The translations under genes were made by a program, and so were the position numbers. 15,745 nt of DNA from Actinomycetes bacterium (GTDB lineage: Bacteria; Actinomycetota; Acidimicrobiia; Acidimicrobiales; RAAP-2). Numbering within the stretch: position 1 is the stretch's first letter; the number at the start of each line of letters is the position of its first letter. The stretch is taken from NCBI GenBank assembly GCA_021795095.1, contig JAJYPU010000034.1, forward strand, positions 1-15,745, in the 5' to 3' direction. A model generated the notes under the pieces. The model did no database searches, was not told the DNA's origin, and saw only the letters and a program-made list of their open reading frames with translations. Positions 1 through 6,083 of the stretch are shown here, piece after piece.

Positions 1-677
1 CCATTCGTGCCTGCGCCGCACGGGGCGTAGCACTGCCACGTGAAGGTCCCCGTCTTGGTGGGGACGAACGTCGCGACAACCGTCACCGACTTGCCAGTTG
101 GCGCAGCGGGGATCGGCATGTTAAAGCTCAGCCCGGGCACCGTGAAGGTGTGGGCGACCTCCGTGTCCGACACCGACGAGATCGCGTGTCCCGCGACCGT
201 CTCTTGTCCGGTGGTCGATCCTTGGACCTTCGCGAACATCATCTGAGCCCCCATGAGCGGCGCGGTGCCGTCATCGAAGCTCACAATCTTGACGGTGACG
301 CGTTCACCGACCTGCACGGTCCAGTTCGGGTTCGTGTACTGCGGCTGATCACCAACACCGGTTAGCGACCCCGTCACGATCTTCATCGTCTCGGTCACGT
401 GGCCGTGGGGGGCGATGGGTGCCGGCGGGTTCGAGCGGGTGAGTCTCGTCACGCCGGCGGCGATGCCACCGACCAACGCGACGGTAACCGCGAGTCCCAC
501 CAGGATCCCGGCGATCGACCCGAAGACCACACCACCATTGCGGGCGAATGTTGCGGGACGACGCCAACTCAGACGGCCGAGGCGGTCGAGCGGGTCGACC
601 GCGCCAAGACGCGCGAGTGGTCCCCGGGCGCTTTCGCGCCCGGGGTCGCTCACGCCAGTGGTGTGGCGGTCACTCAT
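1..677 (-). CDS. Membrane-anchored CuA-like cupredoxin, copy 1 (partial, C-terminus beyond window)
   Basis: Reading leftward from ATG at 677, the frame stays open to the window edge (225 full codons). The N-terminus is polar and Arg-rich, followed by one hydrophobic segment (about residues 48-75), so the protein is probably anchored with the copper domain outside. The cupredoxin part (about 95 onward) closely resembles the next two genes: it has the MKIVTG start, DDGTAPLMG, His176 in AHTF, and the FNMPIP stretch. It ends in Cys216-YAP-Cys220-GAG-Thr224, where a CuA site (Cys-x3-Cys-x3-His-x2-Met) would have His at 224. The start codon overlaps the stop of the upstream gene (ATGA), which suggests translational coupling. 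The role is inferred: a periplasm-facing or extracellular electron-transfer or copper-binding protein. The substrate is unknown. The remaining Met ligand and C-terminus lie outside the window. Confidence 0.85.
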   Translation of the reverse strand, partial: MSDRHTTGVSDPGRESARGPLARLGAVDPLDRLGRLSWRRPATFARNGGVVFGSIAGILVGLAVTVALVGGIAAGVTRLTRSNPPAPIAPHGHVTETMKIVTGSLTGVGDQPQYTNPNWTVQVGERVTVKIVSFDDGTAPLMGAQMMFAKVQGSTTGQETVAGHAISSVSDTEVAHTFTVPGLSFNMPIPAAPTGKSVTVVATFVPTKTGTFTWQCYAPCGAGTN

Positions 678-1243
678 GAAACGACCTTGACCTTGCCTGT
701 CATCCACCCGGCGGTCTTCATGGCGCCGTTCATGCCGACGGTGCCCGTACCGCAGGGAGCAAAGCAGTTCCAGGTGAACGTGCCGGTCTTGGTCGGCTTA
801 AACGTTGCGGTGACCACGATGCTCTTGCCCGTCGGTGCGACCGGGATCGGCATGTTAAAGCCCAGGCCGACGATGGTGAAAGTGTGCGAGACATTGATGT
901 CTGACACGTTGCTCACGGTCTTGCCGCCGGCGACTTCCTTGCCGTTGCTGGTGCCCTTAACCGACGTGTACTTCATGTACTTACCCATGAGCGGTGCTGC
1001 GCCGTCGTCGTAGCTGATGATCTTGATGGTCACGGTCTGACCCTTGTGCACGGTCCAGGCCGAGTTGGTGATCTTCGGCTGCTCGCCGCTGCCCGTCAAC
1101 TTGCCCGTGGTCAGGATCTTCATGACCTCGGTTACGTGACTGGGTGCGGACGCGCCCGCCGTGCCGCCACTGACGACGCCGGCGCCCAGCACGGGTGCGA
1201 TGACGAGTGCCAGGGCCGCTGCCTTGGTCATTGTGTGCTTCAT
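674..1243 (-). CDS. Secreted CuA-like cupredoxin, copy 2
   Basis: This is a 189-residue protein. ATG at 1243 is preferred over the longer frame from 1273 because AAGAGGAG lies 7 nt upstream. Residues 1-33 form a signal peptide (Lys-rich start, Ala/Val/Leu core, Ala-x-Ala near 31-33). The mature part is a single cupredoxin domain: His120 in SHTF, followed by a Gly-Leu-Gly turn and FNMPIP, then beta strands leading to Cys160-FAP-Cys164-GTG-Thr168-VG-Met171. That is CuA spacing with Thr in place of the second His. Extra Met residues (86, 90, 131, 175, 181) surround the site. The protein has no transmembrane helix after the signal peptide, so it should be released or periplasm-like. It is third in a run of four co-directional paralogues, 60 bp after copy 3, and overlaps copy 1 by four bases. 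Copper binding is inferred from the fold and ligands. Confidence 0.88.
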   Translation of the reverse strand: MKHTMTKAAALALVIAPVLGAGVVSGGTAGASAPSHVTEVMKILTTGKLTGSGEQPKITNSAWTVHKGQTVTIKIISYDDGAAPLMGKYMKYTSVKGTSNGKEVAGGKTVSNVSDINVSHTFTIVGLGFNMPIPVAPTGKSIVVTATFKPTKTGTFTWNCFAPCGTGTVGMNGAMKTAGWMTGKVKVVS

Positions 1244-1277
1244 CTCATATCTCCTCTTGGTTGAGTACTGCAATCCC

Positions 1278-1298
1278 GCTCGAACGCCCTGTTCGAGC
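1278..1298 (-). terminator. Intergenic hairpin between cupredoxin copies 3 and 2
   Basis: GCTCGAAC and GTTCGAGC form a perfect 8-bp stem with a 5-nt loop, placed just after the stop codon of copy 3 and before the ribosome binding site of copy 2. No U-tract follows on the minus strand, so it is more likely a processing or stability hairpin, or a weak attenuator, than a full terminator. Confidence 0.45.
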
Positions 1299-1303
1299 TG
1301 GCC

Positions 1304-1864
1304 CTACTTGACGCTGACCTTGCCCGTCATCCAGCTCATGGTCGACATCGCGCCACCCATGCCGTTGGTGCCGCTGCCGCACGGGGCGTAGCAGTGCCAA
1401 ACGAACGTGCCGGTCTTCTTGGCGACGAAGCTCGCCGTGACGACGATGTGGCCGCCAGTCGGTGCGACGGGGATCGGCATGTTGAAGCCGAGTCCGGGCA
1501 CGGTGAAGGTGTGGGCAATGTTGATGTCGGACACGTTGGCAACCGGCTTGCCGTTGACGAGCTCCTTGCCGTTGAGCGTGCCCTTGACGCTCGCGTACGG
1601 CATGTACTTGCCCATGAGCGGCGCCGTGCCGTCATCGAAACTGACGATCTGGACGGTCACGGTCTGACCCTTGTGCACGGTCCAAGAGGCGTTGGTGATC
1701 TTCGGCCAGCCCGGCCTGCCGTCCATCTTGCCGGTGATCAACCGCATGTGCTCAACCACGTGGGTCGGGACGGCTGCTGCGGCGCTCGTGCCCGTGAGCG
1801 ACACCGCGGCCAGTGGGGCGGCGGCCAGCAGCAACGCAGACAACGTGGTAATCGGGCGCTTCAT
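1304..1864 (-). CDS. Secreted CuA-like cupredoxin, copy 3
   Basis: This is a 186-residue protein. ATG at 1864 is chosen because AAGGAG lies 7 nt upstream and a clean signal peptide follows (residues 1-31, Leu/Ala-rich, ending in an Ala run). The cupredoxin domain parallels copy 2 almost residue by residue: WTVHKGQTV near 61-69, DDGTAPLMG near 77-85, His118 in AHTF, FNMPIP near 127-132, then Cys158-YAP-Cys162-GSG-Thr166-NG-Met169. A His precedes the first Cys (His157), which the other copies lack. The CuA His position is again Thr. The high similarity to copies 1 and 2, also visible in the DNA, indicates duplication within this locus. It is probably an extracytoplasmic copper or electron carrier; the partner is unknown. 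Confidence 0.88.
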   Translation of the reverse strand: MKRPITTLSALLLAAAPLAAVSLTGTSAAAAVPTHVVEHMRLITGKMDGRPGWPKITNASWTVHKGQTVTVQIVSFDDGTAPLMGKYMPYASVKGTLNGKELVNGKPVANVSDINIAHTFTVPGLGFNMPIPVAPTGGHIVVTASFVAKKTGTFVWHCYAPCGSGTNGMGGAMSTMSWMTGKVSVK

Positions 1865-1880
1865 CTCAATGCTCCTTGTT

Positions 1881-1904
1881 GGTTGGGGGGTGGGGGGTGG
1901 GCGG
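1881..1904 (+). repeat. G-rich tract upstream of cupredoxin copy 3
   Basis: Two runs of six G and one of three G, separated by single T bases, lie between copy 4 and copy 3. The mRNA carries the C-rich complement immediately before the ribosome binding site of copy 3. The DNA strand might form a G-quadruplex with two or three tetrads, or the tract may be a slippage-prone homopolymer spacer. No function is shown. Confidence 0.4.
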
Positions 1905-1926
1905 TAGAACTTCGGACTGGTTCGAC

Positions 1927-2493
1927 TCAGGCAACCACGGTGACGTAGCCGCGCATGAAGCCGTTGTGCGCCATCGCCCACTTGTCACAGGGCAGAGCGC
2001 AGAACCACTGGATAGTTCCAGGTTTGGTCGGCTTGATCGTGAAGTGGGTGACCGACGGCGACGAGGGACTGCCGGCGGGGGCCACGGCACTCACATTCAG
2101 GTCGGGTGACATCCACGAGTGCGACTGCACGTCGTAGTTGTAGATCGTGACGTCGTAGGTCTTACCGACGGTCATGGTGAAGGTCCCCGGGACGAAGGCG
2201 TCATGGACCAACCCATCGGGACCCTTCACGCCACCAAGCGGCGGCGGGTTGATCTCGAGCTTCACCTGCACGGCGTTCGAGGCACTCGCGGGCACGACGG
2301 CGCTGGTCGACGCACCCGGGGCCGGGGTCGTGCCCGTGACTTTGTGCCAGATCGCACCGGCGCCGGCGGTGATCGCGAAGACAACCGCCGCGACGATGAC
2401 GATCCCCGCGACCAACGTCACCAGTCCGCGGACTCGATGTGTCTCTGCCCCGCCGTTTCCGCGGCTCACCACGGTCGTTTCGCTGCTCATCAT
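1927..2493 (-). CDS. Membrane-anchored cupredoxin with divergent metal site, copy 4 (first of operon)
   Basis: This is a 188-residue protein. GGGAGGAG (2497-2504) fits either of two adjacent ATG codons, at 2493 or 2490; spacing slightly favours 2490. Residues about 22-47 form one hydrophobic helix after a short polar head, followed by a Thr/Ala/Ser/Pro linker (53-72), so the cupredoxin domain is tethered to the outer face of the membrane. The domain (about 75-188) has His125 in SHSW and ends Cys165-ALP-Cys169, then His176 and Met180. The two Cys match CuA spacing, but His lies at the position where the sister proteins have Met (Cys-x6-His-x3-Met), so the site is neither CuA nor a standard type 1 loop. 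It is only distantly related to the other three copies. As first gene after the promoter region it may be the electron acceptor or copper receiver, but that is inference. Confidence 0.87.
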   Translation of the reverse strand: MMSSETTVVSRGNGGAETHRVRGLVTLVAGIVIVAAVVFAITAGAGAIWHKVTGTTPAPGASTSAVVPASASNAVQVKLEINPPPLGGVKGPDGLVHDAFVPGTFTMTVGKTYDVTIYNYDVQSHSWMSPDLNVSAVAPAGSPSSPSVTHFTIKPTKPGTIQWFCALPCDKWAMAHNGFMRGYVTVVA

Positions 2494-2587
2494 TCGCTCC
2501 TCCCGGCCACCATCACGATGGTGATTGGGACCTTTACCATCCTTGGGCCGCGAGCGAGGCCTTACTAGAGAAATCCCTCGGGTCAGT

Positions 2588-2609
2588 CGTCCCGTGGAAT
2601 CACGGGACG
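2588..2609. promoter_or_regulatory. Inverted repeat, candidate operator A (CCGTG-N4-CACGG)
   Basis: CGTCCCGTG and CACGGGACG form a perfect 9-bp inverted repeat with GAAT between. Its core CCGTG-N4-CACGG recurs exactly once more in the window, at 2821-2834, ahead of the divergently transcribed response regulator. It lies about 95 bp upstream of the first cupredoxin start. LuxR-type helix-turn-helix dimers commonly bind short inverted repeats, so this is a candidate binding site for the adjacent regulator; a transcript hairpin is the alternative. Confidence 0.55.
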
Positions 2610-2810
2610 TTCGCGGGCCTTCTCGACGTCGAGGGAGTCGCACATTTGGGTCGCGATGACGTCGCGCGAGACGAGCGACTCGACTCGCCCCTCGCCTCGA
2701 CACGCCTCACGACGCCACCGACGGGAGCCACCGGTCAGCGGGCCCCATTCGGATAGCACCCTGGCGAGCGGGCGGAGGGGCCGGTCGTGGTCACAACACG
2801 TACTTTTTCA

Positions 2811-2842
2811 GGTCTTTCGTCCGTGAATTCACGGTAAAGACC
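2811..2842. promoter_or_regulatory. Extended dyad, candidate operator B / leader hairpin
   Basis: The centre CCGTGAATTCACGG (2821-2834) is a perfect 14-bp palindrome carrying the same CCGTG-N4-CACGG core as the element at 2588-2609. It is flanked by GGTCTTT (2811-2817) and AAAGACC (2836-2842), which also pair, with 3 nt and 1 nt unpaired. It ends 27 nt before the response regulator start, so it could be an autoregulatory operator near the transcription start or, if transcribed, a 12-bp leader hairpin. Confidence 0.6.
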
Positions 2843-2869
2843 GAGAGGACACTGCCGTAAGGTGATGGC

Positions 2870-3544
2870 GTGGCCGACACCGAAGTGGTGAATTCGAGGT
2901 CGATATCCGTCATCGTGGTTGACGATCACGAGGTCGTGCGAGAGGGAACGCGCAAGATGCTCGAGCGAGACCCCGATATCGTGGTGGTCGACGAGGTGGG
3001 TTCAGTTCAGGACGCCCTCGTGTCCGCCCGACGGTTGCGCCCTCGGCTCATGGTGATAGACGTCGAGTTGCCCGACGGCAGCGGCGTCGAGGTTGTGCGC
3101 GAGGTCGTAGCCGAGAAATTGCCGATCCGCTGCCTGATGCTCTCAGCCCACGACGACTACGTCTACTTCTCCGAGGCCCTCGCCGCGGGGGCGGGCGGCT
3201 ACCTCTTGAAGACCGCTAGCGCCGCGGAGTTCGTGGCCGCCGCCCGGACTGTGTCGGTGGGCGGCACGGTCATCGACGGCTCGCTCTCGCACCGGCTCGC
3301 CGGTCGACGCCAACCCCCCGAAGAAGAGCTAATTCACCGGCTCACGGCGCGCGAGCTCGACGTCATCGCTGCCCTCGTGCGGGGCCGCTCCAACAAGGAG
3401 ATCGCCCTGGAGCTCGGCATCGGACTGCGAACCATCGAGAGCTACGTCTCGGCGATCCTTAACAAGCTCGGCGTGCGCTCACGCACTGAAGCGACGATCT
3501 TCGCGATCGAACACCACCTCGCCTCACCAAAACCGAGCAAGTGA
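2870..3544 (+). CDS. NarL/FixJ-family response regulator
   Basis: This 224-residue protein is the usual size for the family. The receiver domain (about 12-130) has the acidic pair Asp18-Asp19, phospho-acceptor Asp64 in VIDVELPDGSG, Ser92 and Lys114. After a short linker, a LuxR-type helix-turn-helix (about 158-218) has the typical LTARELDVI start and the NKEIALELGI / RTIESYVS recognition region. It starts at GTG 2870, with AAGGTGA upstream at 2859-2865. The stop codon overlaps the start of the kinase gene by four bases (GTGA), so the two are made as a pair. It is divergent from the cupredoxin array, and two matching palindromes lie between, which makes that array its likely target. The signal is not evident from the sequence. 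Confidence 0.95.
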   Translation: MADTEVVNSRSISVIVVDDHEVVREGTRKMLERDPDIVVVDEVGSVQDALVSARRLRPRLMVIDVELPDGSGVEVVREVVAEKLPIRCLMLSAHDDYVYFSEALAAGAGGYLLKTASAAEFVAAARTVSVGGTVIDGSLSHRLAGRRQPPEEELIHRLTARELDVIAALVRGRSNKEIALELGIGLRTIESYVSAILNKLGVRSRTEATIFAIEHHLASPKPSK

Positions 3545-4980
3545 GAACGCCGAACCCCCGCATCCCGATCCGTGAGATCCTCGTGCGGGCACTGCACCCG
3601 CCCGTTCGCGAACGGGCCTTTTGGGCCGTGCAGGCGATGGTGGTGTTCTGGGCCGTGATCCACGTGTGGGTCGACATCAGTAACGCGTTGCACGGCAGCG
3701 TCCTGCCCTACGGCGTGCCAATCGACCTGCTGTTGATCCCCGTCGGCTACGCCGCCCTACGCTACGGCCTCTCCGGTTCGGCGGCCACCACCATCTGGGC
3801 GATTCTCCTGTGGATGCCCGACCTCTTGATCCCCGACGACAAGGGCCACTACCAGCAAGATCTTGTCCAACTCTTCGTCGTCACCGTCGTCGCGCTCTTC
3901 GTCGGTCTCGAGATCGAACGCGCCCACCTCGAACGGGCTCGCGCCGAAGTCGCCGAGGCTGAACGGCGCGTCGCCGAGCAGCACTACCACCGGCTCTTCG
4001 ATGTGAACACGGCGCCGATCTTCCTGATCGATCCGTTGGACACCGTGTTAGAGGCCAATCCCGCCGCGCTGCACCTCAGCGCCGGCGCGACAGGTCGGCG
4101 GATCACCGACCTGTTCGGTATCGCCAACCACGACCTCGTCGAAGGACGGATGAACCAGCTCACCATCCGTCCATCCGGTGATGATGAGGAGCGCAATTTT
4201 CGTTTCTCAGTCTCCAATTTCGAGCCCAGCGCCGTCGGGTCGATCCGTCAGGTTGTCCTCGAGGACGTCACCGAGGAGTACCGCTCCGAGCGCGAGGCGC
4301 GAGCCTGGGCGATCGAGGTCCTGCGCGCTCAAGAGGACGAGCGACGTCGCATCGCCCGCGAGATCCACGACGACCCGCTGCAGCGTCTGCTCCAACTGGC
4401 CCGACGTCTCGAGGTCCTCGGGTCGCCGAGCGAACAGATCAACGGGGACGAGCGTGTCGAGCAGTTCGCCACGGTACGCGAGGAGTTGCTCAACGTCGTC
4501 GGGCACCTGCGCGAGGTCACCCGCGGGTTACACCCGGCCGGACTCGACCAACACGGACTCGTCGCTGCAGTCCGTGGGCTCCTCGTCGACCTCGAAGTCG
4601 ACGAGGGACTCATCACAGACTTCATCGTCACCGGGGACATCATCAGCGGATCCCACGAGGCCGAGGTTGGGCTCTTTCGCATCGTCCAAGAGGCGGTGCG
4701 CAACGTCATCCGCCACGCCCGGGCGGCGAACCTCGTGGTGTCGATCCACTACGCGAAGGACTGCGCGCACGTCACGATCGTCGACGACGGCGTCGGTTTC
4801 GACGTGAGCCGTGACAGCCTCGTCTCGGGCAATCACCTCGGGATATTGAGCATGCGCGAGCGGGCGAATCTCCTCGACGGTCACTGCGAGGTCACTTCGA
4901 CGATCGGCGAGGGAACGACGGTCGAGGCCACGGTGCCACTGCACCGTGTAGCGGTCGAGGCCATGGTCCGCCGCGACTGA
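3541..4980 (+). CDS. Membrane sensor histidine kinase (NarX/DegS type) with PAS domain
   Basis: This 479-residue protein pairs with the preceding regulator. Four hydrophobic segments (about 27-46, 57-75, 78-97, 107-124) form a compact membrane sensor, with only short loops outside. A charged Glu/Ala/Arg coiled coil (about 124-147) links to a PAS domain (about 148-245; FDVNTAPIFLID near its start). The HisKA_3 dimerisation helix carries His276 in the EIHDDPLQ motif. The HATPase domain shows the N box around Asn388 (VQEAVRNVIRHA), the G1 box DDGVGFD near 415-421, and the GILSMRERA segment typical of NarL-linked kinases. The GTG start overlaps the regulator stop. It ends 16 bp from the convergent membrane-protein gene with no clear terminator. 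The ligand is unknown; sensing of copper, redox state or electron donor is a guess from context. Confidence 0.94.
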   Translation: MRTPNPRIPIREILVRALHPPVRERAFWAVQAMVVFWAVIHVWVDISNALHGSVLPYGVPIDLLLIPVGYAALRYGLSGSAATTIWAILLWMPDLLIPDDKGHYQQDLVQLFVVTVVALFVGLEIERAHLERARAEVAEAERRVAEQHYHRLFDVNTAPIFLIDPLDTVLEANPAALHLSAGATGRRITDLFGIANHDLVEGRMNQLTIRPSGDDEERNFRFSVSNFEPSAVGSIRQVVLEDVTEEYRSEREARAWAIEVLRAQEDERRRIAREIHDDPLQRLLQLARRLEVLGSPSEQINGDERVEQFATVREELLNVVGHLREVTRGLHPAGLDQHGLVAAVRGLLVDLEVDEGLITDFIVTGDIISGSHEAEVGLFRIVQEAVRNVIRHARAANLVVSIHYAKDCAHVTIVDDGVGFDVSRDSLVSGNHLGILSMRERANLLDGHCEVTSTIGEGTTVEATVPLHRVAVEAMVRRD

Positions 4981-4996
4981 ACGCGTCGGCGATTGG

Positions 4997-5959
4997 TTAC
5001 TGAGCGGCGGCGACTCGCGACGTCGACAACGGCCAGAACGTCCACGCGAGGAGTGCGATCAGCGGTCCAGAGTTGACGTCTGTGCCCTGCGCCGTCAGCA
5101 CGCCACCGAAGTCCTGGACGAGCCACACGAACGCGGCGAAGGTCATCGCGACGATCAGCGCCGGTCGCACGAGTGCGGGCTTGGCGATGGCGAGCGCGAC
5201 GGCGAGGCTCAGAAGCGCGAGGCCGAGCGAGAACGCGAAGCCGCGGTCGGCGAACACGCTGGCGAGGCCGCGGTCGATTGACTGGACCCAACCTGGCTCA
5301 CCGGACGCCACGCCCATCACCAGGTCGTGCATCGCCTGGGGTGCCCGATTCGCGGGGAGCAGGAAGTACACCGCGAAGTCGACCCAGAGCACGACCCAGG
5401 CCGCGGTCGCGCCTCGGCGCCCCCAGGCACCGGCATCGGCGACCGAGAGCGCGTCCCCACGACCAGACGGCCAGACCAGAACCGCGATCACGGCGTAGAG
5501 CACGACCGCGCCCGGTTGACCGGCGAGCGGCGAGCCGCCGGCGAACACTCCACCAAACCCCTCGGCGAACCACCAGACCGCCAGGCTCCAGACGATCGAG
5601 GTCCCCAAAGCCAGTCGGGTAGTGGGACGCCAAAGCAGGCCGAGCGCAATCACGAGCTGCAGCGTGGCGTAGAGGGCGTTCCACCACGCGATGTCGTGGA
5701 CCATGAAGTGGTCCGCCCAGATCATGGGTTGCACGATCAGCCACGGACTCCCCGACGCCGCCGGCTCGAGCGCGCCGGTCACGAAGGCCTTGGTGAACAT
5801 GAAGGGCTGGAACTGGAGCGCCGCGTCAACGAGCCAGATGACCGCGAGGGCCACCTGGAGCGTGCGCCGACGAACCTCGAGTGGCGTCACCGCGGCGGGT
5901 GTCGTCGACCGGCTCGACCAACGAATTGACGCCGTTGGGTTGACTACGTGACTCGACAC
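4997..5959 (-). CDS. Multi-pass integral membrane protein, function unknown
   Basis: This 320-residue protein starts at GTG 5959, which lies 5 nt after AGGAGG (5965-5970); the GTG at 5965 overlaps that ribosome binding site and is less likely. Roughly seven to eight hydrophobic segments are visible (near 34-50, 95-110, 115-131, 150-164, 185-202, 240-259, 263-283, 298-314). Conserved-looking aromatic and Gly motifs include FMFTKAFVTG near 54-63, WFAEGFGGVFAGGSPL near 130-145, and WLVQDFGG near 279-286. From memory it resembles an unnamed actinobacterial membrane family, but I cannot name a domain. It lies downstream of dnaB (124 bp gap) on the same strand and converges on the histidine kinase. 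A transport or membrane-redox role cannot be supported from sequence alone. Confidence 0.85.
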   Translation of the reverse strand: MSSHVVNPTASIRWSSRSTTPAAVTPLEVRRRTLQVALAVIWLVDAALQFQPFMFTKAFVTGALEPAASGSPWLIVQPMIWADHFMVHDIAWWNALYATLQLVIALGLLWRPTTRLALGTSIVWSLAVWWFAEGFGGVFAGGSPLAGQPGAVVLYAVIAVLVWPSGRGDALSVADAGAWGRRGATAAWVVLWVDFAVYFLLPANRAPQAMHDLVMGVASGEPGWVQSIDRGLASVFADRGFAFSLGLALLSLAVALAIAKPALVRPALIVAMTFAAFVWLVQDFGGVLTAQGTDVNSGPLIALLAWTFWPLSTSRVAAAQ

Positions 5960-6083
5960 CGGCACCTCCTCGCGATTCGGCCGGTATCAATCCTGTTTGG
6001 ACGCGTGCCGCGTCACTAGCGTGAAACCACGGTCCCCCGCTTCGTATTGCCACGGGGCTCGCCGAGCCAGACCACGGGGGTGT

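Larger units (their letters stand above)
2494..2869. promoter_or_regulatory. Divergent control region between cupredoxin array and two-component genes
   Basis: This 376-bp stretch has no convincing gene. It contains the 5' leaders of both divergent operons. Elements seen include CACCAT-N4-ATGGTG (2508-2523), just upstream of the copy 4 ribosome binding site; the 22-bp dyad at 2588-2609; the palindrome CTCGACGTCGAG (2622-2633); Ser/Arg-like GC-rich filler; and the 32-bp dyad at 2811-2842 ahead of the response regulator. TACTTT at 2801-2806 could be a -10 element for the response regulator gene, but no good -35 is visible. No clear promoter was found for the cupredoxin side. Confidence 0.6.

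Noticed and set aside
399..1013. Plus-strand frames of 200 codons across the cupredoxin genes
   Set aside because: They are reverse-strand shadows. The minus-strand frames have signal peptides, ribosome binding sites and paralogues.
1..2493. Whether the repeated cupredoxin genes mark a mobile element
   Set aside because: No transposase, integrase, terminal repeats or tRNA boundary is visible. Plain tandem duplication explains the repeats.
2494..2703. 70-residue N-terminal extension of cupredoxin copy 4
   Set aside because: The extension is Arg/Pro-rich without a leader-like pattern and would place the strong ribosome binding site and membrane helix in the middle of the protein. The ATG pair at 2490/2493 is far better supported.
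5960..6083. Possible terminator after dnaB (GGCTC-N3-GAGCC)
   Set aside because: The stem has only 5 bp and there is no U-tract. It is too weak to list as a feature. Nothing else is visible in this 124-bp gap.
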